Source: an uncultured Collinsella sp. (GTDB taxonomy: Bacteria > Actinomycetota > Coriobacteriia > Coriobacteriales > Coriobacteriaceae). Taken from it: a stretch of 21,589 bases of DNA. The position numbers were made by a program, and so were the translations under genes. Below are positions 7,524 to 15,097 of the stretch, piece after piece (the stretch's first letter is position 1; each line of letters opens with the position of its first letter). The stretch spans positions 1 to 21,589 of the forward strand of contig CABUHI010000026.1 of assembly GCA_902491345.1 (NCBI GenBank), written 5' to 3'. The notes under the pieces are model-generated. The model worked only from the letters and a program-made list of their open reading frames with translations. It did no database searches and was not told the origin of the DNA.

Positions 7524-8947
7524 GAATCTGCTTGGTACTCGAGGGTTGCTACCCCTATGTGCACGGCGGCGTATCTACCTGGATGCATGGCTATATCCAG
7601 GCCATGCCCGAGCACGAGTTCGTGCTGTGGGTGATTGGCGCGCATGCTGCCGACCGCGGCAAATTTGTCTACGAGCTGCCCGGCAACGTGGTCGAGGTGC
7701 ACGAGGTGTTCCTGGACGATGCCCTGCGGCTTTCGGGCGAGCAGCACGAAGCCAGTTTTGACGACCGCGAGCGCGAGGCGCTACGCCGTCTGGTGTCGCT
7801 CTCCAATCCGGACTGGGACGTGTTATTCGATGTCTTCCACCGCCGTCGCGTGCATCCGCTCTCGTTTTTGCAGAGCCGAACGTTTATGGACATCTTCCGC
7901 GACGTGTGCCTTGCCGAGTACCCCTACACGCCCTTTGCCGACGCATTCCACACCATGCGCTCTATGCTGTTGCCGGTGCTCTACCTGCTGGGCAGCGAGG
8001 TGCCGGTTGCCGATGTGTACCACGCTATCTCGACCGGCTACGGCGGCCTGCTCGCCTGTCTGGGCTCAAGCGTTCACCATGCGCCGGTGCTGCTCACCGA
8101 GCACGGCATCTATACCCGCGAGCGCGAGGAAGAGATCATTCGCGCCGATTGGGTGGTGCCGTCATTTAAGGACCGCTGGATTCGCTTTTTCTACCTGCTT
8201 TCGGAGGAGATCTACCGCCGCGCCTTCCGCGTGACGAGTTTGTTCCATAACGCCCGCAAGACGCAGATTGATATGGGCTGTGATGCGGACAAATGCCTGG
8301 TTATCCCCAACGGCATCCAGTTCGATCGCTTTAAGGATATTCCCTTAAAGCCCGATGATGGCTGGGTGGATATTGGCGCAGTGGTGCGCTTGGCGCCCAT
8401 CAAGGACGTCAAGACCATGATCTATGCCTTCTTTGAGCTGCACGAGCGCCTGCCTAAGGTGCGCCTGCACATCATGGGCGGCGTGGACGACGAAGAGTAC
8501 GGCGCCGAGTGCCACGCGCTGGTCGATACCCTGGGCGTGCGCGACCTGATCTTTACCGGTCGCGTCAACGTGGTCGAGTACATGGAAAAGCTCGACTTTA
8601 CCATTTTGACGAGCATCTCCGAGGGCCAGCCGCTCAGCGTGCTGGAGTCGCTTGCAGCGCGCCGTCCCTGCGTGACGACCGAGGTGGGCTGCTGCCGCGA
8701 GCTACTCGAAGGCGCCCCGGGCGACGACTTTGGCGTGGCGGGTTTTGTGACGCCGCCTATGTATCGCAAGGGCTTGGCCGATGCCATGGAACGCATGTGC
8801 ACAAGCCGCGCCCGCCGTATCGAGATGGGGGAGCGCGGCCAGCGCCGCGTTGCCACGTACTTTTTGCACGAGCAGATGCTCACCAACTATCGCGCACTGT
8901 ACGACGAGACGGCGTGTGCGTTTAACCTGCCCAGAGAGGGGGAGTAG
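7520..8947 (+). CDS. pelF: PelF glycosyltransferase (GT4)
   Basis: A 475-residue soluble GT-B glycosyltransferase. The N-terminal EGCYPYVHGGVSTW motif is characteristic of PelF, and LLTEHGIYTREREEE follows in the first domain. The C-terminal nucleotide-sugar domain has SEGQPLSVLE with E368 and E376, the E-x7-E motif of GT4 retaining enzymes. PelF polymerises the Pel chain in the cytosol from a UDP-N-acetylhexosamine donor (GalNAc in the Pseudomonas polymer); the sugar used here cannot be read from sequence. There is no membrane segment, so it should work docked on PelG and the PelD/PelE complex. ATG at 7520 overlaps the pelA stop as ATGA. Length and motif order fit the family well, making this the most secure call of the operon. 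Confidence 0.95.
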   Translation: MRICLVLEGCYPYVHGGVSTWMHGYIQAMPEHEFVLWVIGAHAADRGKFVYELPGNVVEVHEVFLDDALRLSGEQHEASFDDREREALRRLVSLSNPDWDVLFDVFHRRRVHPLSFLQSRTFMDIFRDVCLAEYPYTPFADAFHTMRSMLLPVLYLLGSEVPVADVYHAISTGYGGLLACLGSSVHHAPVLLTEHGIYTREREEEIIRADWVVPSFKDRWIRFFYLLSEEIYRRAFRVTSLFHNARKTQIDMGCDADKCLVIPNGIQFDRFKDIPLKPDDGWVDIGAVVRLAPIKDVKTMIYAFFELHERLPKVRLHIMGGVDDEEYGAECHALVDTLGVRDLIFTGRVNVVEYMEKLDFTILTSISEGQPLSVLESLAARRPCVTTEVGCCRELLEGAPGDDFGVAGFVTPPMYRKGLADAMERMCTSRARRIEMGERGQRRVATYFLHEQMLTNYRALYDETACAFNLPREGE

Positions 8948-8950
8948 CCG

Positions 8951-10495
8951 GTGGCCGGAATTGGTTTTGAGCTCAAGCGCCTGTTTAGGCGCAAGGGCCT
9001 GTTTGCCACGATGCGCGCTTACGGCTACGCCGGCATTGTGTGCACGGGCCCGATGCTGCTGGGTGTGCTGCTCCAGGTGGGTATCTTGGTACTGTGCGGT
9101 CTGTGGGGTGTGGGCCGTGCCAACCAGGATCTGCTGGTGTGCATGGTGACCTACACACTGCTGGCCTCGCTTTTGCTCACGAGTTTTTTCTCCATGCCGG
9201 TCACGCGCTTTTTGGCTGATATGTTGTTTGCCGAGCGCGAGGATGAGATCCTGCCTTCGTTTTGGGGCTCCAACGCCATCATGCTCGTTGCGGGCACGGT
9301 GCTCTACGGCGTCTTTTTGCTGTTCTCGGGCGCTACGCTGCTGCAGGGGCTGCTGTGCCTGTGGCTGTTCAACATTATGATCGTCAACTGGAACGGCATG
9401 AGTTACCTCACGGCCATCAAGGATTACCGCGGCATCCTGTGCAGCTTTGCGGCCGCCATTGGCGTGACGTGCCTGTGCGCCCTGGCCGCGCTGGCGCTGG
9501 GACTGCCGCCGGTCGAGGGCCTGTTGGCGTCAATTGCCCTGGGCTACGGCGTCATGCTCGTCTGGGACGTGGTACTGCTGTACCGGTATTTTCCGCAGAG
9601 TGACCGCAGTCCCTGGCCCTTTTTGCAGTGGCTCGATCAGTTTATGCCGCTGGCGCTCACGGGCCTGTTAACCAATCTGGGACTCTTTGCGCACCTGGTG
9701 ATTATTTGGGCTGGTCCCATTGGCGTTCAGGTCAAGGGCTTGTTTTATGGTGCGCCCTACTACGATGTGCCGGCGCTGATCGCGTTTTTGACGATCCTGG
9801 TCACGACCGTCAACTTTGTGGTCTCGGTCGAGGTCAACTTCTATCCACGCTACCGCGACTACTACAGTCTGTTCAACGACGGCGGCGTGGTGGGCGACAT
9901 CGTGGTGGCAGAGGAGGGGATGCTCTCCACGCTCAACAGCGAACTGCGCTTTTGTGCGCTCAAACAGTTGTTTGTGACCGCGGCGGTCATCTCGCTCGAG
10001 ACCACGGTGCTGTCGGCCTTACCGTTGGGCTTTAACAACCTTATGCACGGGTATTTTCGCACGCTGTGCGTGGGCTATGGCCTGTATGCCGTGGGCAATA
10101 CGGTGATGCTCATCTTGCTGTACTTTACCGACTACAAGGGGGCCGTGATGGCATCGGGGCTGTTTGCCGGTGTGGCCGGGCTGGCGACTGCCGTGTCGTT
10201 GCTTTTGCCGCAGCAGTTTTACGGCTTTGGCTTTTTGTTGGGTGCAGCGGTGTTTTTTATCGTGGCGCTTCTGCGGCTCGATACCTATACCGCCAACTTG
10301 CCGTATCGTATCCTGAGCCAGCAGCCCATTGTGGCGACCGACAAAACGGGTCGCTTTACACAGCTGGGCCGCTTGCTCGACCGTGCCGAGCAGCGCTATG
10401 AGGAAGGTCGCCATAAGGGTGAGCCATATGGCGCGTTTGAGCGCGCAGTAGTTCACGTGTATCGCAAGCATTGGGGAGGTTCTGATGACCGATAG
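8951..10495 (+). CDS. pelG: PelG, polytopic membrane protein for polymer export
   Basis: A 514-residue protein with about twelve hydrophobic segments. It begins with the PelG hallmark MAGIGFELKRLF, an amphipathic segment ahead of the first membrane helix. PelG belongs to the MOP flippase-like superfamily and, with PelF, forms the synthase/translocation unit that moves the growing polymer across the cytoplasmic membrane. The final 60 residues are a charged cytosolic tail. The start is GTG at 8951, three bases after the pelF stop, with a purine-rich GAGAGGGGGAG before it. The 3' end overlaps the next gene by 11 bases. No PelB or PelC is present, as expected for a cell with a single membrane. 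Confidence 0.95.
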   Translation: MAGIGFELKRLFRRKGLFATMRAYGYAGIVCTGPMLLGVLLQVGILVLCGLWGVGRANQDLLVCMVTYTLLASLLLTSFFSMPVTRFLADMLFAEREDEILPSFWGSNAIMLVAGTVLYGVFLLFSGATLLQGLLCLWLFNIMIVNWNGMSYLTAIKDYRGILCSFAAAIGVTCLCALAALALGLPPVEGLLASIALGYGVMLVWDVVLLYRYFPQSDRSPWPFLQWLDQFMPLALTGLLTNLGLFAHLVIIWAGPIGVQVKGLFYGAPYYDVPALIAFLTILVTTVNFVVSVEVNFYPRYRDYYSLFNDGGVVGDIVVAEEGMLSTLNSELRFCALKQLFVTAAVISLETTVLSALPLGFNNLMHGYFRTLCVGYGLYAVGNTVMLILLYFTDYKGAVMASGLFAGVAGLATAVSLLLPQQFYGFGFLLGAAVFFIVALLRLDTYTANLPYRILSQQPIVATDKTGRFTQLGRLLDRAEQRYEEGRHKGEPYGAFERAVVHVYRKHWGGSDDR

Positions 10496-12254
10496 GATGA
10501 TGTCTCGCCGTCGCCTGTTTGAGGCGGCTGCCGGTGCGCTGTTGCTTTCGGGCTGCTCGGTGCAGGAAGACTCCTCGACCAAAAAGGTCAAAAAGCAGGA
10601 CAAGATTAAAAAGACCGAGGCCTCCGACCAGTCCAAGCACCTGCGCGACAAGGACGAGCTCTACGAGGTCTACGATGACTCGGGTATTGTGACCATGTAC
10701 CTGACGGTCTCACGCGGCAACAGCTCCGAGAACACCGACCACAGCTGGGCCGAGATCAACACGTACTCGGTGTATGACTATGCCGACATGGGCGTGACGC
10801 GCTATCAGGTTATGGGCCTGCTGCAGCCGGGCGACGAAGACGGCCCGGTGGGCGGCGAGGTTGGCTATGGCGAGGAAGCGCCCAATGCTACCGTGCAGGT
10901 GCGCGGTCAGACATCAAGCATGAACTCGCAGAAGAATTACAAGGTGGAGCTCAAAAAGGGCAAGGGCACCTGGCGCCAACAGCGCGCGATTGCGCTCAAC
11001 AAGCACATGGGCGAGGGTATGCGTTTTCGCAACAAGATGGCCTACGACCTTATCCGCGGGATTCCCCAGATGATGGGCCTGCGCACGCAGTTTGTGCATC
11101 TGTGGGTGTGCGACCAGACCGAAAAGTCCAACGACACCTTTGAGGACTACGGCCTGTTTACGCAGGTGGAGCAGCTCAACAAGACGGCGCTTAAGGCACA
11201 TGGCCTGGATAAGAGCGGGCACCTGTACAAGGTGAACAGCTTTGATTTCCATCGCTACGAGGACACCATTAAGCTTGCCGATGATCCCGACTACAACCAG
11301 GCAAACTTTGAGGGCATGCTCGAGATTAAGGGCGATTCGGACCACACCAAGCTCATCGAGATGCTCGATGCGCTCAACGATGAATCGCAAAAGATCGACG
11401 ATGTGCTCGACACCTACTTCGATACCGAAAATCTGGTCTATTGGCTGGCGTTTCAGATCCTGACGGGCAACTGCGATACGCAGAACCGTAACTGCTATCT
11501 GTACAGCCCGCTTAACTCAAACACCTGGTACTTTTTGGATTGGGATAACGATGGCATGCTGCGTAAGCTGGAGCTTTCTCTTACCGGGTTTTCGGACTAC
11601 GCGAGCTGGGAGCGCGGTGCAAGCAACTACTGGGGCAACGTGCTGTTTAACCGCGCGTTGCGCAGCAATTCGTTCCGCAGCGAACTCGATAGCGCCGTCA
11701 AGGACCTGCGCTCGTATTTGACCGAAGAGCGTCTGAGCAAGATGGTCGAGCATTATCGCGAGGTCACGGAGCCACTCGTCTTTGCTGCGCCCGACCTGGA
11801 GAATCTGCCCGTGACGAAGGACGAATACGAGCAGATTGCCGCGGCGATTCCTTCCGAGATCGAGGAGAACTATAAGAGCTTTCGCGAGAGCTATAAAAAG
11901 CCCATGCCGTTCTACATCGGCGTGCCGCAGATCGATAACGGCAAGCTGCGCATTAACTGGGATGCGTCCTACGATTTTGAGGCGCGCGACATTCGCTACA
12001 CCGTTGAGCTTGCGCGCGACTATGCCATAAGCGACGTGGTCTTTAAGGCCGAGGATGTGCTGCTTCCCGAGGTGACCTGCGATGCGCCCGATACCGGCCA
12101 GTATTTTGTGCGCGTGCGTGCCACCAACTCCGACGGCTATACGCAAGATGCGTTTGACTACTATGTGACCGACGACGGCAAGCACTACGGCATGAAGTGT
12201 TTTTACGTGCAAGACGGCGGTAAGGTCGTGGAGGATACGTATGAGGAGGGCTAG
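10485..12254 (+). CDS. cotH: CotH-kinase-like lipoprotein
   Basis: A 589-residue exported protein. The N-terminus is a lipoprotein signal with a twin-arginine flavour (SRRRLF at residues 7-12) and lipobox LLSGC with C24. A lysine-rich linker is followed by a CotH domain. VRGQTSSMNSQKNYKVEL and RFRNKMAYDL correspond to the nucleotide-binding half, and YFLDWDNDG (D352, D354, D356) to the metal-binding acidic motif. CotH proteins are atypical kinases that phosphorylate spore coat proteins; in non-sporing bacteria the substrate is unknown. The C-terminus (about 470-570) looks like a fibronectin type III-type beta domain, perhaps for carbohydrate or protein contact. The start is supported by GGGGAGG (10472-10478). 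Its place in the pel-like operon suggests it acts at the surface on the polymer or a matrix protein; that is inference. Confidence 0.85.
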   Translation: MTDRMMSRRRLFEAAAGALLLSGCSVQEDSSTKKVKKQDKIKKTEASDQSKHLRDKDELYEVYDDSGIVTMYLTVSRGNSSENTDHSWAEINTYSVYDYADMGVTRYQVMGLLQPGDEDGPVGGEVGYGEEAPNATVQVRGQTSSMNSQKNYKVELKKGKGTWRQQRAIALNKHMGEGMRFRNKMAYDLIRGIPQMMGLRTQFVHLWVCDQTEKSNDTFEDYGLFTQVEQLNKTALKAHGLDKSGHLYKVNSFDFHRYEDTIKLADDPDYNQANFEGMLEIKGDSDHTKLIEMLDALNDESQKIDDVLDTYFDTENLVYWLAFQILTGNCDTQNRNCYLYSPLNSNTWYFLDWDNDGMLRKLELSLTGFSDYASWERGASNYWGNVLFNRALRSNSFRSELDSAVKDLRSYLTEERLSKMVEHYREVTEPLVFAAPDLENLPVTKDEYEQIAAAIPSEIEENYKSFRESYKKPMPFYIGVPQIDNGKLRINWDASYDFEARDIRYTVELARDYAISDVVFKAEDVLLPEVTCDAPDTGQYFVRVRATNSDGYTQDAFDYYVTDDGKHYGMKCFYVQDGGKVVEDTYEEG

Positions 12255-13032
12255 CGCGCTGCTTGAGCGCCTGGCGGCACCGCCTGTGCGTGCCACGCAG
12301 GAGCGTTACCGCCACGAGCTCAAATATCTCATTAACGAGGGCGAGCACGCCGCGCTTGCCTGTCGCTTGGCGCCTGTATTTAAGCTGGACAAACATGCGC
12401 GGGCGGGCGGTTACACCATTCGCAGCCTGTATTTTGACGACTACTGCAACTCGGCCTACGAGGAAAAAGACGCCGGCATTCTCATGCGCAAAAAGTATCG
12501 CGTACGCATCTATAACGGCAGCGACAAGGTGATTAAGCTCGAGCGCAAAAAGAAGTACGGTAGCTGGATCTATAAGGAGGACGCGCCGCTCACACGTGGC
12601 GAGTTTGAGCAGATTCTGGCTGGCGACTACGGCTTTTTGCTGAGGAGCCCCTATCCGCTCTGTCGCGAGTTCTACATCGAATGCATCTGCAACATGATGC
12701 GCCCGCGGACCATCGTGGACTATGAGCGCGAGCCGTGGGTGATGGACGAGGGCACCGTGCGCATCACGTTTGACATGAACGTGCGTGCCGCGGTGGGTAG
12801 TTTTGACATCTTTGACGCTACCTTGCCCGCGCTGCCCGTGCTGGAGCCCGGCAAGCTGGTGATGGAGGTCAAGTTTACCGAGTTCTGCCCGCAACTGGTG
12901 CGCGATTTGGTGCCGCCGGGCGCAGCCGAGCTTACGGCGGTCTCCAAGTACTGCCTGTGCTACGACAAGACCGCCTACCTGCGCGGATTTAATTACTGGG
13001 AATCGGATTTTGAGAACCGAGGGGATATTTAG
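12241..13032 (+). CDS. VTC-domain protein (polyphosphate polymerase-like, TTM fold)
   Basis: A 263-residue soluble protein. Its charged residues alternate along beta strands as in the triphosphate tunnel metalloenzyme fold of the VTC domain. RHELKY carries E26 and K28, KYRVRIY lies near 85-91, KLERKKK at 99-105, and EVKF at 209-212. In yeast Vtc4 such a tunnel makes polyphosphate from ATP. Bacterial homologues are commonly annotated as polyphosphate polymerase-domain proteins, and they recur next to CotH and DUF4956 genes, but their reaction is not established. The start ATG at 12241 overlaps the cotH 3' end by 14 bases and follows GGAGG at 12229-12233. Four bases separate it from the DUF4956 gene. 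A lysine/arginine-rich tunnel suggests a polyanionic or nucleotide substrate. Confidence 0.85.
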   Translation: MRRASALLERLAAPPVRATQERYRHELKYLINEGEHAALACRLAPVFKLDKHARAGGYTIRSLYFDDYCNSAYEEKDAGILMRKKYRVRIYNGSDKVIKLERKKKYGSWIYKEDAPLTRGEFEQILAGDYGFLLRSPYPLCREFYIECICNMMRPRTIVDYEREPWVMDEGTVRITFDMNVRAAVGSFDIFDATLPALPVLEPGKLVMEVKFTEFCPQLVRDLVPPGAAELTAVSKYCLCYDKTAYLRGFNYWESDFENRGDI

Positions 13033-13035
13033 ACC

Positions 13036-13701
13036 ATGAGCACCAGGGACTTTTTTAAGAACTCCGTTTTGGAGGCGTTTGGCCAGGTCGACCCTGCCAA
13101 GATCGGCCTGTCGCTGCTCGTGGCGCTCGCCATGGGCATCCTGATCTATTACGTCTACAAGCGCTTTTTTACCGGCGTGGTGTATTCGCGTAGCTTTGCC
13201 GTGACGCTTGTGGGCATGTGCGTGCTCACCTGCATGGTTACGCTCGCGATCTCGACGAACGTGGTCATCTCGCTCGGTATGGTCGGTGCTCTGTCCATCG
13301 TCCGTTATCGTACGGCGGTCAAGGACCCGCTCGACCTGCTGTATCTGTTTTGGTCCATTACCACGGGCATTACGGCGGGAGCCGGCATGTATGCGCTCGT
13401 GGCGCTCACGGCGGTGGTGATCGTGGTGATGATCGCCGGCTTTGCGAGCCACCAGGACAAGTTGCGCGTGTACATGATGGTCATCCATTACACGGGCCAG
13501 ACCACCGGCGACGATATCGTGCGTGCATTTGGGCGCACCAAGTTCACCGTCAAGTCCAAGACCATGCGCGGCGACAAGGTCGAAATGGCCGCCGAGGTGT
13601 TCTCGGACGGTGTGGATATGCCCTATGCTGACGCCATTCGCGCGCTCGACGGCGTGGAGGACCTAACGCTCATCCAATACAACGGCGAGTACCACGGTTA
13701 G
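13036..13701 (+). CDS. DUF4956 family membrane protein
   Basis: A 221-residue protein with about four membrane segments in the first 140 residues and a small soluble alpha/beta C-terminal domain. Between the membrane segments is the conserved motif LSIVRYRTAVKDPLDLLYLFW, which identifies DUF4956. The function of the family is unknown. It is repeatedly found beside VTC-domain and CotH genes, so it is probably the membrane partner of the VTC protein, for example as a channel or scaffold. It is the last gene of the eight-gene operon, three bases after the VTC gene. No strong T-tracted terminator follows directly. Confidence 0.85.
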   Translation: MSTRDFFKNSVLEAFGQVDPAKIGLSLLVALAMGILIYYVYKRFFTGVVYSRSFAVTLVGMCVLTCMVTLAISTNVVISLGMVGALSIVRYRTAVKDPLDLLYLFWSITTGITAGAGMYALVALTAVVIVVMIAGFASHQDKLRVYMMVIHYTGQTTGDDIVRAFGRTKFTVKSKTMRGDKVEMAAEVFSDGVDMPYADAIRALDGVEDLTLIQYNGEYHG

Positions 13702-13744
13702 AACCCTAGCGAGCAATTGGGCTCTCCTGGTCGAGCATACGTCA

Positions 13745-13873
13745 GCGAGCGGGCAGCTGCCGTGGCGAGGTGCCGCGAAAGAGGAGCGACGCGTACTTCA
13801 TGTACGCGAGCGACGGTTTGAGCGGCAGATCGTCCGGCAGATACCCGCGCAGCGTCGAGTAGTCCGGCGTTCG
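13745..13873 (-). pseudogene. Possible coding remnant or dispersed coding-like repeat in the 13702-13932 spacer
   Basis: The spacer between DUF4956 and the LacI gene is not featureless. On the minus strand, 43 codons between two stops read as a protein-like stretch with nearly all third positions G or C, including GYLPDDLPLKPSLAYMKYAS, and end at the TGA complementary to 13742-13744. No start codon precedes it; a TGA closes it at the 5' side. It could be the debris of a lost gene or a copy of a dispersed intergenic element. It contains a hairpin CGCGTAC-TTCAT-GTACGCG (13790-13808). I do not recognise a family. Confidence 0.3.
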
Positions 13874-13886
13874 TCAGAACGCCGGA
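13863..13886. repeat. Perfect 10-base inverted repeat with 4-base loop
   Basis: TCCGGCGTTC (13863-13872), loop GTCA, GAACGCCGGA (13877-13886). It is GC-rich and would form a strong hairpin in either strand. No T-tract follows, so it is not a standard terminator, although it may help end or protect the long operon transcript. It sits just upstream of the repressor promoter candidate. Confidence 0.6.
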
Positions 13887-13895
13887 ACGAACAGG

Positions 13896-13917
13896 TATCA
13901 TGGTGAAAGCGATTTCA
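13896..13917 (+). promoter_or_regulatory. -10 candidate plus cre-like LacI-family operator (autoregulation)
   Basis: TATCAT at 13896-13901 is a reasonable -10 box. TGAAAGCGATTTCA (13904-13917) fits the cre/LacI-family consensus TGWAANCGNTNWCA at every defined position. The operator would cover the transcription start, so the repressor probably controls its own gene. No good -35 is seen. Confidence 0.65.
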
Positions 13918-13932
13918 ATGACAGGGGTGCTC

Positions 13933-14913
13933 GTGGTAAAGATGAAAGATGTGGCCGAGCTGGCCGGCGTTTCGAGCGCCGCCGTCTCGCGCTACCTCAA
14001 TGGTGGGTACATATCGGCGGACAAGGCCGAGCGCATTAAGCAGGCGATTGAGCTGACCGGATACGTGCGTTCTAGTCAGGCTCGTGCGCTGCGCACCGGC
14101 TCCACCAAGCTCATCGGCGTCATCGTACCCAAGATCAACTCGGAATCCGTGAGCCGCATTACCGCCGGTATTGGCCAGGTGCTCGGTCGCCGTGGCTACC
14201 AGATGCTGCTTGCCAATACCGATAACGCCCCCGATCGCGAGCTCGAGTACCTCGATTTATTCCAAAACCACCCGGTCGATGGCATTGTGCTGGTGGCAAC
14301 TATGATTACCGACGAGCATCGCCGGGCGATTGAGTCGTGCCGCGTGCCCATCGTACTGATCGGCCAGAATGTTGAGGGCGCGGCGTGCGTCTATCACGAC
14401 GATTACGAGGCCGCTTTTGAGCTGGGCCATGCGCTTGCAGGCCGCGTGGACGGCAAGATCGCTTACATTGGGGTTACCGAGGAGGACCGCGCGGCCGGTT
14501 ATGATCGCCGTCGCGGTTTTGAGGCCGGATTGCGCGCCGCGGGTAACCCGCTCGATGCCGCCTTGATTCGCCTCGGCTCGTTTACGCTCGACTCGGGTTA
14601 TGGTGCGGCGCGTGAGCTGCTTGCCGATGTCCCCGATGTTTCGTTTATCGCGTGCGCGACCGACACCATGGCGGCGGGCGCGCTGCGTGCCATCGATGAG
14701 GTTCGCGGCATGGGCGAGGGCATACACCGCGTGAGCGGTTTTGGCGACAATGCGTTTTTGCGCGCGCTGACGGGCGGCATTCCCACCGTGCATTATGGTT
14801 ACCTGACCAGTGGCGTCGAGGCGACCAATATGTTGCTCAACACGCTCGATGGCGTGGAGGGGGAGCGCGGTCTAAAGACGCTCAAGCTCGGCCATCAGCT
14901 TATGAATGTCTAG
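13933..14913 (+). CDS. scrR: LacI-family transcriptional regulator of the sucrose genes
   Basis: A 326-residue LacI/GalR-type repressor. The helix-turn-helix is at the very N-terminus (MKDVAELAGVSSAAVSRYLN, residues 4-23). A hinge and a periplasmic-binding-protein-like sugar domain follow (about 60-326), with the typical IGVIVPKINSE and GIVLVATMI strands. The start is GTG 13933: AGGGG at 13923-13927 precedes it, and upstream in-frame ATG/GTG codons at 13900 and 13903 lie inside the -10/operator. ATG 13942 is also possible. The neighbouring sucrose permease and hydrolase genes and the shared operators make it the likely sucrose-operon repressor; the inducer cannot be read from sequence. Confidence 0.85.
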   Translation: MVKMKDVAELAGVSSAAVSRYLNGGYISADKAERIKQAIELTGYVRSSQARALRTGSTKLIGVIVPKINSESVSRITAGIGQVLGRRGYQMLLANTDNAPDRELEYLDLFQNHPVDGIVLVATMITDEHRRAIESCRVPIVLIGQNVEGAACVYHDDYEAAFELGHALAGRVDGKIAYIGVTEEDRAAGYDRRRGFEAGLRAAGNPLDAALIRLGSFTLDSGYGAARELLADVPDVSFIACATDTMAAGALRAIDEVRGMGEGIHRVSGFGDNAFLRALTGGIPTVHYGYLTSGVEATNMLLNTLDGVEGERGLKTLKLGHQLMNV

Positions 14914-14996
14914 ATTTTGGGCACGTCTGCCTGCCTTTGAGTCGCCTGTTTTTGCCTTAAAACTACCTTTCGCCGGCTTTTTCCTACCGTTCACCC

Positions 14997-15041
14997 TACT
15001 ATGAAAACGATTACAGACATATGAAACTGAAAACGATTACA
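14997..15041 (+). promoter_or_regulatory. Twin cre-like operators and -10 candidate of the sucrose operon
   Basis: The same 14-mer TGAAAACGATTACA occurs at 15002-15015 and 15028-15041, 26 bases apart start to start. Both fit TGWAANCGNTNWCA fully and resemble the operator before the repressor gene. TACTAT (14997-15002) abuts the first copy, mirroring the -10/operator layout of the repressor gene. The -35 is not obvious. Two sites at this spacing could bind two dimers cooperatively. The remainder of the 14914-15097 gap shows nothing else I can name. Confidence 0.75.
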
Positions 15042-15097
15042 GTGTAAGTGTCAAAGATGGCCGGGTGCACATGCGCCCGTTGGAGGAAAGGGAAGTC

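Noticed and set aside
12043..13488. Long minus-strand open frame across the cotH, VTC and DUF4956 genes
   Set aside because: It crosses three well-supported plus-strand genes, is rich in His and Arg as antisense frames are, and shows no domain.
13900..13932. ATG 13900 as start of the LacI-family gene
   Set aside because: It falls inside the -10/operator segment and would add an unusual extension before the helix-turn-helix; GTG 13933 has a ribosome binding site.
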